A DNA stretch of 64,000 bases from contig NZ_CP041360.1 in NCBI RefSeq assembly GCF_006965485.1, positions 4,382,501 to 4,446,500 of the forward strand, in the 5' to 3' direction. This document shows, one piece after another, positions 24,972 to 33,116 of the stretch; the stretch's first letter is position 1; every line of letters starts with the position of its first letter. The notes under the pieces are model-generated. The model was not told the DNA's origin. It did no database searches and saw only the letters and a program-made list of their open reading frames with translations. The position numbers were made by a program, and so were the translations under genes. Origin of the DNA: Spirosoma sp. KCTC 42546 (GTDB lineage: Bacteria; Bacteroidota; Bacteroidia; Cytophagales; Spirosomataceae).

Positions 24972-27920
24972 ATGTTTCAACGACGATTCCTGACGGCCCT
25001 GCTTCTGTTTAGTACACTTACAGTCTCGGCCCAAACCCTACCGATTCTCGATCAAAACCCTACCAGCCTGCGCTGGTATAGGATTAACACGCCCCATTTT
25101 CGCGTTTTATACCCCAGGGGTCTCGATTCCACCGCTCAGCGAACAGCCAGTCGACTGGAAAGCCTGTACGAACCAACCAGTGCTTCGCTCGACAAACAAC
25201 CCCGACCAATTTCAGTTTTGCTGCAGAATCAGAACACAGTAAGCAACGGCTTTGTAACGCTGTTTCCACGTCGGTCGGAGTTCATTGCCGTAGCCCCACA
25301 AGATCCTGCGCTGATGGGTACGTACAATTGGCTCGATTTGTTGGCGGTCCATGAATATCGACATGTTGTACAGTATGAAAAATCACTACAGGGCTATGGA
25401 CGTGTACTCCATACCTTGTTGGGCAGTACAGGTCAGTTTCTTCCCACCTTAACGGTCCCCGACTGGTTTGCCGAAGGGGATGCCGTTAGTAACGAAACCC
25501 TGCTAAGTAACAGCGGTCGTGGCCGGATTCCCAACTTCGATCTGGGTATGCGCGCCAACCTGCTCGCCGGAAAGCCTTTCGATTACCCCAAAGCGGTGGC
25601 TGGTTCGTACCGCGATAATGTACCAAACCATTACGTACTGGGTTATTTTCTGACAACCTATCTCAAACGCACCTACGGCCCGGATGTCTGGAGTCGGGTG
25701 CTTGACCGCAACTACCGTCGGTTTCCGTGGCCCTTTGCCTTCTCGGCCAGTATTAAAGAAGAAACCAAGTTGCGAACGGAAGATATGTACCGCAAAACGA
25801 TGGACGATCTAACCGAAATCTGGCAAAAACAGCAGGAAGGGTTAACGATCACCCCCTCAACAGGTTTCCTCGTTAGCGCCGAAAAACCAAACTCGACAAG
25901 GCCGAATCCACGGCGGCCGATCTTTACTAACTATCAGCATCCGCAGTTCCTGAACGACTCGACTGTTGTATGCGTAAAAAGCGGCCTTGGTGATACGCCC
26001 CGACTGGTAATTTTATCAAAGAACAAGCCTGAAAAAACGATTCATGTGCAGGGTTTCCCGAATGACCCCGATCTGCTTTCGGCCACGCCCACTAAAGTAT
26101 GCTGGATTGAATTAGGATTCGACCCACGCTGGGGTCAGCGTGTTTACTCCAACATTCGTCTGCTCGATCTCAGGACCGGAAAGCTTACCCGCCTGACGCA
26201 CCGCACCCGTTATACCACGGTTGCTCTTTCACCCGACAATACGAAACTGATTGCTGTTGACAATACAGATCGGTACAAAATCAACTTGCTGGTGCTTGAT
26301 GCAAAGTCCGGCAAGGTCATAAAGCAATTACCCAACCCCGACAATGAGTTTTACCAGCATCCGCGCTGGCAGGATGACAATCGTACCGTTATAACGGTTG
26401 TCCTGAAAGATGGGCAGAAAACTATTCAGGCTATTGACACTGATGGCAATACAAAAACTGATCTACTGCCCCGCATAAATGAGAATATCAGCCACCCACA
26501 GCCCTGGGGTAAGTATGTACTATACAACTCACCCCGATCAGGAATCGACAATGTGTTTGCCGTAGATATCAACTCGAAGCAAGTATTCCAGGTCACCTCT
26601 CGCCCATTGGCGGCTTATCATGCAACCATATCGCCATCAGGTAAGCGGCTCGCGTTCGAAGATTTTGCCGCAACGGGCTATCGGATTGCTGACATGCCCC
26701 TTGCTCCTGCCAACTGGAAACCTATAAGCGCGCCAGCACAGGAGCAACCCATTCGCTACTTTGGTTCATTGCCCCAACAGGAACCGGGTGCCGCCCTGGG
26801 GCGTCGTATTTTGGCAGATTCGGCAACAACAGCAACCCGTTACCAGCCGACGCGCTTTCGGCGGCTGGCCCATGCCCTTAATGTGTACAGTTGGGGGCCA
26901 ACTATAGCCAGCACCGGGCAAGCCTTGACGGTTGGGCTGAGTTCGCAGGATTTGCTGAGCACGACGCAGATTGGCGTGGGTTATACCTATAACCAGACCG
27001 AACAGGCTGGCAACCTCTATGCCCTGCTCAGTTATCAGGGACTTTTCCCGATCATTGATGTAAGCTTTCAACGCGGCACACGCAGTACTTCTCTCTTCAT
27101 CGACCGGATAGAACCCGCCGACAGCCTGCGTTCGGATCGCTGGCAGTACAATCAGTTGACAGCCGGGTTTCGGTTGCCTCTTCAATTCACCAATTCGAAG
27201 TACATTCAGGGAATAAATCTGTCAGCTTACTTCAACTACCTTCAGGTAACGGGCTACGACCTCCCTTATCGCTATCCAACGGAGGTCGGCTCTTCAGGGT
27301 CGATCAGCGCCTTAACGTATGGATTTAGCTACTCTCACCTGTTACGGCAAAGCAAACGGGATGTTGCTCCCCGTTGGGGTCAATCGCTGTCGGTCAACTA
27401 CCGCACAACCCCCTTCGGCGGGAAACTCACTGCCGAACAATTAGGGGTTCAAGGCAATTTATTTTTCCCAGGCTTAGCCAAGCACCATTCGCTACGCTTA
27501 CGGGCAGGCTATCAGCTACAGGCACAGGGAACGTACCAGTTTGGCGCACTCGTATTTTATCCGAGAGGACAATCCTATATTGGCTTCGACCAGATCAAAG
27601 CAGGCAGCGTTGAATACCGATTCCCGCTGGCTGATACCCACTGGTCGCTGGGGCGATGGCTGTATGTGCAACGGATTAAAGCAGGCGGCTTTTATGATCT
27701 TGCCAAAGGGCAGAGTAATGTGGAAGTGCGCGATGTGTTTGGTCGCCTTCGTGGTTACGAAACGCAGTACCGTGATTTTCAGACAACCGGGCTCGACGTC
27801 TCCTTTGTCTTCAACACCCTTCGTTTACGCAACTCCTTCGAAGCCGGTTTCCGAACCATTTACAACGTAACCACCCGCCAATGGCTGATTCAACCGTTAG
27901 TGATTGATATTGGGTTTTAA
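24972..27920 (+). CDS. Fusion of HExxH metallopeptidase-like domain, TolB-type propeller and outer-membrane barrel
   Basis: 982 aa from ATG 24972. Signal peptide MFQRRFLTALLLFSTLTVSA. Residues about 20-300 look like a gluzincin-type metallopeptidase: HEYRHVVQYE (HExxH) near 120 with a downstream WFAEGDAV supplying a possible third ligand near 167. Residues about 300-600 carry WD40/TolB-like beta-propeller repeats (TTVALSPDNTKLIAVDN, YQHPRWQDDNRTVITVVL, ATISPSGKRLAFEDF). The last 350 residues read as a beta barrel of the surface-antigen/Omp85 kind (LSAYFNYLQVTGYDL, GGKLTAEQLGVQGNLFFPGL, AGFRTIYNVTTRQWLIQPLV). It should sit in the outer membrane with the peptidase-like part in the periplasm. 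Substrate unknown. Confidence 0.75.
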   Translation: MFQRRFLTALLLFSTLTVSAQTLPILDQNPTSLRWYRINTPHFRVLYPRGLDSTAQRTASRLESLYEPTSASLDKQPRPISVLLQNQNTVSNGFVTLFPRRSEFIAVAPQDPALMGTYNWLDLLAVHEYRHVVQYEKSLQGYGRVLHTLLGSTGQFLPTLTVPDWFAEGDAVSNETLLSNSGRGRIPNFDLGMRANLLAGKPFDYPKAVAGSYRDNVPNHYVLGYFLTTYLKRTYGPDVWSRVLDRNYRRFPWPFAFSASIKEETKLRTEDMYRKTMDDLTEIWQKQQEGLTITPSTGFLVSAEKPNSTRPNPRRPIFTNYQHPQFLNDSTVVCVKSGLGDTPRLVILSKNKPEKTIHVQGFPNDPDLLSATPTKVCWIELGFDPRWGQRVYSNIRLLDLRTGKLTRLTHRTRYTTVALSPDNTKLIAVDNTDRYKINLLVLDAKSGKVIKQLPNPDNEFYQHPRWQDDNRTVITVVLKDGQKTIQAIDTDGNTKTDLLPRINENISHPQPWGKYVLYNSPRSGIDNVFAVDINSKQVFQVTSRPLAAYHATISPSGKRLAFEDFAATGYRIADMPLAPANWKPISAPAQEQPIRYFGSLPQQEPGAALGRRILADSATTATRYQPTRFRRLAHALNVYSWGPTIASTGQALTVGLSSQDLLSTTQIGVGYTYNQTEQAGNLYALLSYQGLFPIIDVSFQRGTRSTSLFIDRIEPADSLRSDRWQYNQLTAGFRLPLQFTNSKYIQGINLSAYFNYLQVTGYDLPYRYPTEVGSSGSISALTYGFSYSHLLRQSKRDVAPRWGQSLSVNYRTTPFGGKLTAEQLGVQGNLFFPGLAKHHSLRLRAGYQLQAQGTYQFGALVFYPRGQSYIGFDQIKAGSVEYRFPLADTHWSLGRWLYVQRIKAGGFYDLAKGQSNVEVRDVFGRLRGYETQYRDFQTTGLDVSFVFNTLRLRNSFEAGFRTIYNVTTRQWLIQPLVIDIGF

Positions 27921-28012
27921 AAGAGGAGAAAAGGGAGGAAAGGGAAGAGAAGTATTGCTTTCGCATCAATTCCTTCGTCCTTTCCTCCCCTCCTCCCTTT
28001 TCTCCTCTTTTA
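27918..28012. repeat. Inverted repeat, GGAGAAAAGGGAGG family, starting at both stop codons (element E8)
   Basis: Arms 27918-27938 and 27992-28012 are perfect 21-bp inverted copies, each beginning TAAAAGAGGAGAAAAGG. The first TAA is the stop codon of the barrel-fusion gene and the mirrored TAA is the stop codon of the ABC permease gene. Inner parts repeat GGGAGGAAAGG words imperfectly. The T-rich strand on each side could also serve as a bidirectional terminator. Confidence 0.9.
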
Positions 28013-29332
28013 CCCTTTGTAAAACACCCATTTCGCCAATTCGCGGAAGGAGGTTTTCTTACCGTACATGAGAATACCCACGCGATAGATTCGGGCGGCT
28101 ATCCAGGTCGTGCCGATGAACCCAATGACCAGCAGCAGCATAGACAGGATAAGCTCCCAGGCCGGTACGCCAAACGGAATCCGAACCATCATGACTACGG
28201 GCGAGGTGAACGGAATGATGGATGTCCAGAAGGCCAGCGGTCCATCGGGGTCCCGCACGGCAATCTGCGCAAAGGCAATGGCCGCAATAATGGGCATCAT
28301 GATTGGGAACATGAACTGTTGCGTCTCCGTCTCGCTATCGACGGCAGCTCCAACCGCGCCAAACAAGGCGCTGTACAAGAGGTATCCACCTAAGAAATAG
28401 AACAGAAAACAAGCTATAATCATCGGGAGATTCAGGGTTTCAATAGCCGCCATAACGTCGGCAACCGGGTTTTTTGCCGTCGACATTTTGTGTTGAACAT
28501 CCTGTCCGCCGGGCATACCGTTCATGCGAGTCGACATAGCCGATTTGGCGGTTTCTTTCTGTCCCATAACACTAGAACCCAAGGTGATCAACCCAACGGT
28601 CAGAATAATCCAGAGCATAAACTGGGTTAAACCCACCAGGGCAACACCAATAATTTTACCCAGCATCAACTGGAAAGGTTTCACCGACGAGATGATAACT
28701 TCTACGATCCGGCTGGTTTTTTCTTCCATCACCCCCCGCATGACCTGCGTTCCGTAGATGAGGACAGAAATGTAGATAAGTAAGGCGCAAAAGCCACTGA
28801 TAATAGTAGTGGCAATCCCGTTGCTATTCTTTTCTCCCGCGTCGCTCAGGCTAATGGTTTGCGCATCTACGTTCACCTTGGCATCCTCGATGATTTTCTG
28901 AGTAATGCCCGCCTGTTCCAGTTTTATGGTTTCAATTTCCTTGCCAATGGCCCGCTCGATACCACTTTGCATTGAGAGACTAACGCTTTTTTCAGCAAAA
29001 ATCTGTACTGTTTTAGGTTGCTCAATAACATCTTTCGGGATAAAGACCAATGCATCGTACCCATCCTTGACGAATGATTTTTTAGCCGCCGTCAGCGATA
29101 GCTTTGGGTAGGAAAAATTCGTTTCATCATCGTTTTTAAACTTATTGACAAAGCGACCACTCTCATCGACCACCGCAATTTTTTTCTGGTTGATAGAGCT
29201 AACAGCCGCCCAGCCAATGATGGCATAAAAGCCAAAAATCAGTACCGGCCCCAAAATCGTCATAATAATGAATGACTTTTTGCGCACCCGTACCATGTAT
29301 TCGCGCTTGATAATCAGGAAAATTGTGTTCAT
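28010..29332 (-). CDS. ABC-2 type exporter permease (NatB-like)
   Basis: 440 aa. A first membrane helix (FIIMTILGPVLIFGFYAIIG, about 21-42) is followed by a large periplasmic loop (about 45-180), then five or more helices (STIISGFCALLIYISVLIYG, IIGVALVGLTQFMLWIILTV, LPMIIACFLFYFLGGYLLYS, MMPIIAAIAFAQIAV, ILSMLLLVIGFIGTTWIAAR). The conserved MRGVMEEKTSRIVEVIISSV precedes the second helix. This is the NatB/ABC2_membrane_3 layout. It forms an exporter with the ATPase encoded just upstream. NatAB exports sodium in Bacillus; the substrate here is not known. Confidence 0.9.
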   Translation of the reverse strand: MNTIFLIIKREYMVRVRKKSFIIMTILGPVLIFGFYAIIGWAAVSSINQKKIAVVDESGRFVNKFKNDDETNFSYPKLSLTAAKKSFVKDGYDALVFIPKDVIEQPKTVQIFAEKSVSLSMQSGIERAIGKEIETIKLEQAGITQKIIEDAKVNVDAQTISLSDAGEKNSNGIATTIISGFCALLIYISVLIYGTQVMRGVMEEKTSRIVEVIISSVKPFQLMLGKIIGVALVGLTQFMLWIILTVGLITLGSSVMGQKETAKSAMSTRMNGMPGGQDVQHKMSTAKNPVADVMAAIETLNLPMIIACFLFYFLGGYLLYSALFGAVGAAVDSETETQQFMFPIMMPIIAAIAFAQIAVRDPDGPLAFWTSIIPFTSPVVMMVRIPFGVPAWELILSMLLLVIGFIGTTWIAARIYRVGILMYGKKTSFRELAKWVFYKG

Positions 29333-29354
29333 ATTAGTAATGAGTGAAAGAGCG

Positions 29355-29440
29355 AATGAAGTGAAAAATGAAGAGTGTAGAGTGATGAATAGTTTGATTG
29401 CATCAGTTTTTATTCATCACTCTTCATTCTTCACTTCATT
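29355..29440. repeat. Inverted repeat between the ABC genes (element E9)
   Basis: Arms 29355-29391 and 29411-29440 match with one substitution and a 7-nt extra word (TAGAGTG) in the left arm. Just before the left arm, 29339-29354 repeats the AATGAGTGAAAGAGCG word of the element at 13243. The right arm ends at the stop codon of the ABC ATPase gene (29440-29442). The element fills the spacer inside an operon, so it is unlikely to be a strong terminator. Confidence 0.85.
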
Positions 29441-30351
29441 TAATCATTGGTTTCGCCAACAGTCTGGATGAAAATATCATTTATACTGGGTATGTTCTCG
29501 CCAAAAGACCGTACGGTGACGCGATCGAGCAAGTGCCGAATCAGTTCATTAACAGCGGCATCGGGAGGAATTTTAATATCGGTCCTCAGAAATCCGTCAT
29601 CCGTTTGGCGGGTAGTCAACACGTCAAATGCCGTTGGGAGATTCTCCAGTACGCCCTGGTATTCCACATGATAGGTATGGGTTTTAAATTGCTCCTTGAT
29701 AGCTCGCTTGGGGCCGTCGAGCACTTTATGCGACCGGTTGATGAGTGCAATATAATCGCAGAGTTCTTCCACTGATTCCATGCGGTGAGTCGAGAAAATT
29801 ATTGTTTTCCCTTTATCACGCAGTTCCAGAATCTCATCTTTAATCAGGTTGGCGTTGATAGGGTCGAAACCGGAAAAAGGTTCATCCAGAATAATCAGGT
29901 CAGGCTCGTGCATAACAGTGGCCACAAACTGTACTTTCTGCTGCATCCCTTTCGATAAGTCCTGCACCTGTTTATCCCACCAGGTTTTGATATCGAACTT
30001 GATAAACCAGGTTTTTAACTTGTCCATTGCCTGCTTTTCGGTCAGCCCTTTAAGCTGAGCCAGGTATAGCAGTTGCTCACCAACCTTCATCTTTTTATAG
30101 AGCCCCCTCTCCTCGGGCAGATACCCGATCCGTTTAATGTGGCTTGGATTCAGGCGTTCGCCATCCAGAATGACCTCACCTGAATCGGGAGCTGTAATCT
30201 GGTTAATGATTCGAATCAGCGAGGTTTTACCCGCACCATTAGGTCCGAGAAGGCCAAAAATGCTGCCTTTAGGCACAGCTAAACTGACGTCATCCAACGC
30301 CCGATGCTCGGCATACTGTTTTACAATGTGGTGGGTTTCGAGAATATTCAT
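29440..30351 (-). CDS. ABC transporter ATP-binding protein (NatA-like)
   Basis: 303 aa. Walker A GPNGAGKTSLIR near residue 37, signature LSKGMQQKVQF near 134, Walker B DLIILDEPFSGFDP near 152 and switch His in IIFSTHRMESVEEL near 190. A C-terminal DUF4162-like extension (YHVEYQGVLENLPTAFDV) follows, as in NatA-type exporters. It pairs with the permease encoded 107 bp downstream on the same strand; an inverted repeat separates them. Confidence 0.93.
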   Translation of the reverse strand: MNILETHHIVKQYAEHRALDDVSLAVPKGSIFGLLGPNGAGKTSLIRIINQITAPDSGEVILDGERLNPSHIKRIGYLPEERGLYKKMKVGEQLLYLAQLKGLTEKQAMDKLKTWFIKFDIKTWWDKQVQDLSKGMQQKVQFVATVMHEPDLIILDEPFSGFDPINANLIKDEILELRDKGKTIIFSTHRMESVEELCDYIALINRSHKVLDGPKRAIKEQFKTHTYHVEYQGVLENLPTAFDVLTTRQTDDGFLRTDIKIPPDAAVNELIRHLLDRVTVRSFGENIPSINDIFIQTVGETND

Positions 30352-30470
30352 TTAGTTTAGGGAAGAACCGTTGGTTGCAATTCGTGGGCTCAAGCTACGA
30401 ACTTTGCTTGATCAACAGCAATCAAATTACGGATGAACTGCCAATCAGCTATACAGACGGTCATAAAAAA

Positions 30471-30495
30471 GGCCACAACCGTGTGGGTTGTGGCC
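30471..30495 (-). terminator. Intrinsic terminator after the RDD gene
   Basis: Perfect 10-bp stem GGCCACAACC (30471-30480) with GGTTGTGGCC (30486-30495), loop of 5 nt, followed on the minus strand by six T residues. Confidence 0.85.
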
Positions 30496-30518
30496 TTGTC
30501 AAGTACTATCAGATGAAA

Positions 30519-30938
30519 TTAGACCTTTACAACAATAGTTTTAGCCCATTTATCGCCAAACCGTTTCCCTTCATCGCTGAATACCATTAGCGCATCTACG
30601 AACCCGAAAAAAGGGATCATCAGCGATACCTGCCGGGTAATAGCAGTTCCATAATCACCAACTAGACTAGCACCCGTATCTTCTTTGATGGCTTTGATAC
30701 CCATCAGTTTTTTACCAATACTCTGCCCACCCAGAAAGCCTCCTGTTTCAGGCAGTGCATCCTTGGTAAGCATATAGGCAATCGCAATGGCATACCCCAC
30801 CATTCCGAGACTATAGGATACCATAATCAAGATCCAACAGGGTATGTAAGCAATAATACCGTCAATGAATGCGGCAACGAAACGCTGTACCGGTGTAGCT
30901 TTAACGTGGGTACTAACAGGAGTGTAAGAGGGTTGCAC
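30519..30938 (-). CDS. RDD-family membrane protein
   Basis: 139 aa, GTG start. RDD proteins have an Arg and Asp in the first helix region, here VQRFVAAFIDGIIAYIPCW, and a conserved GQSIGKKLMGIKAIKEDTG near residue 75. Two to three membrane helices are visible (IIAYIPCWILIMVSYSLGM, VSLMIPFFGFVDALMVF). The family has been linked to sodium/proton exchange in one case, otherwise its role is unknown. It has its own terminator and no coupled neighbour. Confidence 0.85.
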   Translation of the reverse strand: MQPSYTPVSTHVKATPVQRFVAAFIDGIIAYIPCWILIMVSYSLGMVGYAIAIAYMLTKDALPETGGFLGGQSIGKKLMGIKAIKEDTGASLVGDYGTAITRQVSLMIPFFGFVDALMVFSDEGKRFGDKWAKTIVVKV

Positions 30939-31042
30939 GAGCTTAGGGGTTTAGGTAAAACAACTAAAAAGTAATTACATCCCCAACCTACGAAATCAGC
31001 CGGGAATACCCATGCATTACTTCCTAAACTTTTTCCGATTTA

Positions 31043-32290
31043 TCAAGCGGTAACTTCATCAGTTTCAATGGGCTGCGTCCTGAACTCCCCTTCCCACTTG
31101 GAAATTACACAGGTGGCTACAGCATTACCCGCAACACTGGTAGCCGAGCGTCCCATATCAAGCACCTGGTCGATTCCCAGCAACAGCGCCAGCCCTTCGA
31201 TCGGCAAATTGAATAACGACATGGTTCCGGCAATAACGACCAGAGAAGCTCTGGGGACTCCCGCAATTCCTTTGGAGGTTATCATTAACGTAAGCATCAT
31301 AGTAATTTGCTGCTCAAGGCTTAAGGGCACATGATACGCCTGGGCAATGAAGGCCGTAGCAAACGTCATATACAACATCGACCCATCGAGATTAAACGAA
31401 TAGCCCAGTGGTAGTACGAACGAAATAATCCGCTCGGAACAGCCAAATCGACGTAAAGCCTCAATCGTTTGTGGAAATGATGCCTCTGAACTGGCGGTAC
31501 TAAAGGATAGAATAACGGCGGAACGAATTTCTTTCAGCAAAGCGAAATACGGGATTCCTACCACCAAACATATAACCGCCAACACCACGAAAATGAAGAA
31601 CAGAAGACCCCCAAAAAAGCATAAAATCAGGTACACATAGCCTCCCAGAATACCCAGACCCTGTTGGGCTACAATAGCTGCAATAGCCCCAAGTACACCA
31701 AAAGGAGCAAAAGCCATCACATAGCTGGTAATTTTGAACATAATGTGGGAGAGTGCATCCAGCGCTTTTATCATGATTTTGCCCTGTGCCCCTACAGCGC
31801 CTACAGCAATACCGAAAAAGATACTGAACACCACAATCTGAAGAATTTCATTCGTTGCCAGTGCCTCAATAAAGCTGGTTGGAACAATGTGCTCAATAAA
31901 TGTATTGAACGACATTTTCTGTACTGCCACACCAACATCAGTCCCTTTAGCAGGCAATTGGGGAATATTCATTACTTCGCCAGGTCTCATGATGTTGACC
32001 ACCAGCAAGCCAACAACCAATGAAAGAATAGTAGCAAAATAAAAATACGCAAGGGTTTTGAGCCCAATCCGTCCAACGGTACCAAAGTCGCCAAGTTTAG
32101 CAATTCCCACAACCAGTGTAGCGAATACAAGGGGCCCAATAATCATCTTGATAAGCCTCAGGAAAATCTTGGACAGGATATTCAGGTCACTACCCGAAAA
32201 ACCAGAGCCTGTATCCGGGAAAAAATAACCAATAGCAATACCGAGCACCATGCCCAGAAAAATTCGTGTAGTTAAGTTGGGAAGTTTCAT
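31043..32290 (-). CDS. Sodium/proton-dicarboxylate symporter (DAACS family)
   Basis: 415 aa with about eight membrane helices. Family motifs: the serine-rich hairpin SFSTASSEASFPQTIEAL near residue 265, SFNLDGSMLYMTFATAFIAQ (the NMDG-like site, here NLDG) near 300, hairpin-2 TSKGIAGVPRAS near 340 and DQVLDMGRSATSVAGNAVAT near 378. It takes up glutamate, aspartate or C4-dicarboxylates driven by Na+ or H+. GltP/DctA/GltT cannot be separated by eye. A good promoter lies upstream. Confidence 0.92.
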   Translation of the reverse strand: MKLPNLTTRIFLGMVLGIAIGYFFPDTGSGFSGSDLNILSKIFLRLIKMIIGPLVFATLVVGIAKLGDFGTVGRIGLKTLAYFYFATILSLVVGLLVVNIMRPGEVMNIPQLPAKGTDVGVAVQKMSFNTFIEHIVPTSFIEALATNEILQIVVFSIFFGIAVGAVGAQGKIMIKALDALSHIMFKITSYVMAFAPFGVLGAIAAIVAQQGLGILGGYVYLILCFFGGLLFFIFVVLAVICLVVGIPYFALLKEIRSAVILSFSTASSEASFPQTIEALRRFGCSERIISFVLPLGYSFNLDGSMLYMTFATAFIAQAYHVPLSLEQQITMMLTLMITSKGIAGVPRASLVVIAGTMSLFNLPIEGLALLLGIDQVLDMGRSATSVAGNAVATCVISKWEGEFRTQPIETDEVTA

Positions 32291-32317
32291 GCAGTGAGAT
32301 TAAAAGACACTAGTATA

Positions 32318-32325
32318 CAAAGTTA
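32318..32325 (-). promoter_or_regulatory. -7 promoter element of the symporter gene
   Basis: TAACTTTG on the minus strand matches TAnnTTTG, 28 bp before the start codon, with a TTTT-type -33 box about 20 bp further upstream. Confidence 0.45.
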
Positions 32326-32506
32326 ACGTAGTCCATGCAGTTCCGAAAATACGGCTGCAATGGTTACAAAGCCAGAGTTATACCTTTTTTTCAAATCGAT
32401 TAATAAACAGTTAAGCCAAAAACGCCTTTTTTTTGCATGTTTAGCTTCCATGACGTATTATGCGACTAAATCAGTGGACTAAATCAACAAAACCATTGAA
32501 TCAGAA

Positions 32507-32959
32507 TCAGTTGAAGACCCGCCGGTAAATTGGCTTTCGGCATGCAAATTGTAACCAAAGAATCGGATAAAATAGATAATTGGTCAGTAAAAATGGGGTT
32601 TTGAATGTGATATCGTCGATTACTATCGTCTGTTCACTACCCGTCTGGAGGTCAACGAAACGGCGGAGACCATGCCGATGTTTCCAATGGGAAAGGAAAA
32701 AGGGAAGTTGGGTGCCCTGATCAATAAAATAAATTTCCTCTTGATCTGCTTGTTGATCAACAATGAGACTGATCCAGTCCTGCCGGAAGAACAGAAAATT
32801 TAGCTGTAGATGAACTACATCACCCCGTAGGCACCCATCAAAGCGAACAACTTTCACCGGTGGAAACGCTGGCGTGAGCTGTTCGAACAGGGCACGCGTA
32901 AAGCCAGCCCAAACAGCAAGCAAGGGTTGGTTAACCCTGGTTTTAAGAACAATATGCAT
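32507..32959 (-). CDS. SRPBCC-like ligand-binding domain protein
   Basis: 150 aa, no signal peptide. Beta-rich with the start IVLKTRVNQPLLAVWAGFTRALFEQLTPAFP, resembling the first strand and helix of SRPBCC (START-like) domains. LFFRQDWISLIVDQQ, FIDQGTQLPFFLSHWKHRHGL and the C-terminal ILWLQFACRKPIYRRVF follow the pattern of Bacteroidota SRPBCC proteins. The identification is from pattern only. Divergent from the large hybrid sensor gene across about 155 bp. Confidence 0.6.
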   Translation of the reverse strand: MHIVLKTRVNQPLLAVWAGFTRALFEQLTPAFPPVKVVRFDGCLRGDVVHLQLNFLFFRQDWISLIVDQQADQEEIYFIDQGTQLPFFLSHWKHRHGLRRFVDLQTGSEQTIVIDDITFKTPFLLTNYLFYPILWLQFACRKPIYRRVFN

Positions 32960-33116
32960 AACAGGTGCAGGAATTGTGGAGCGGAAAGCAAAAGAATACA
33001 GTTACCTTTCACGAAATAAGACTCTTTTCGAGTTGCCGAAAGCGACTAAAGGTAGATATTTGTTCGTTCATATTTCGCTTTATCCAAGCCCATCTGGGCA
33101 AACTCATGATCAGTTT

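Noticed and set aside
32874..33116. Extended N-terminus of the HTCS protein
   Set aside because: The frame is open, but the signal peptide follows ATG 33117, and the extension overlaps the divergent SRPBCC-like gene.
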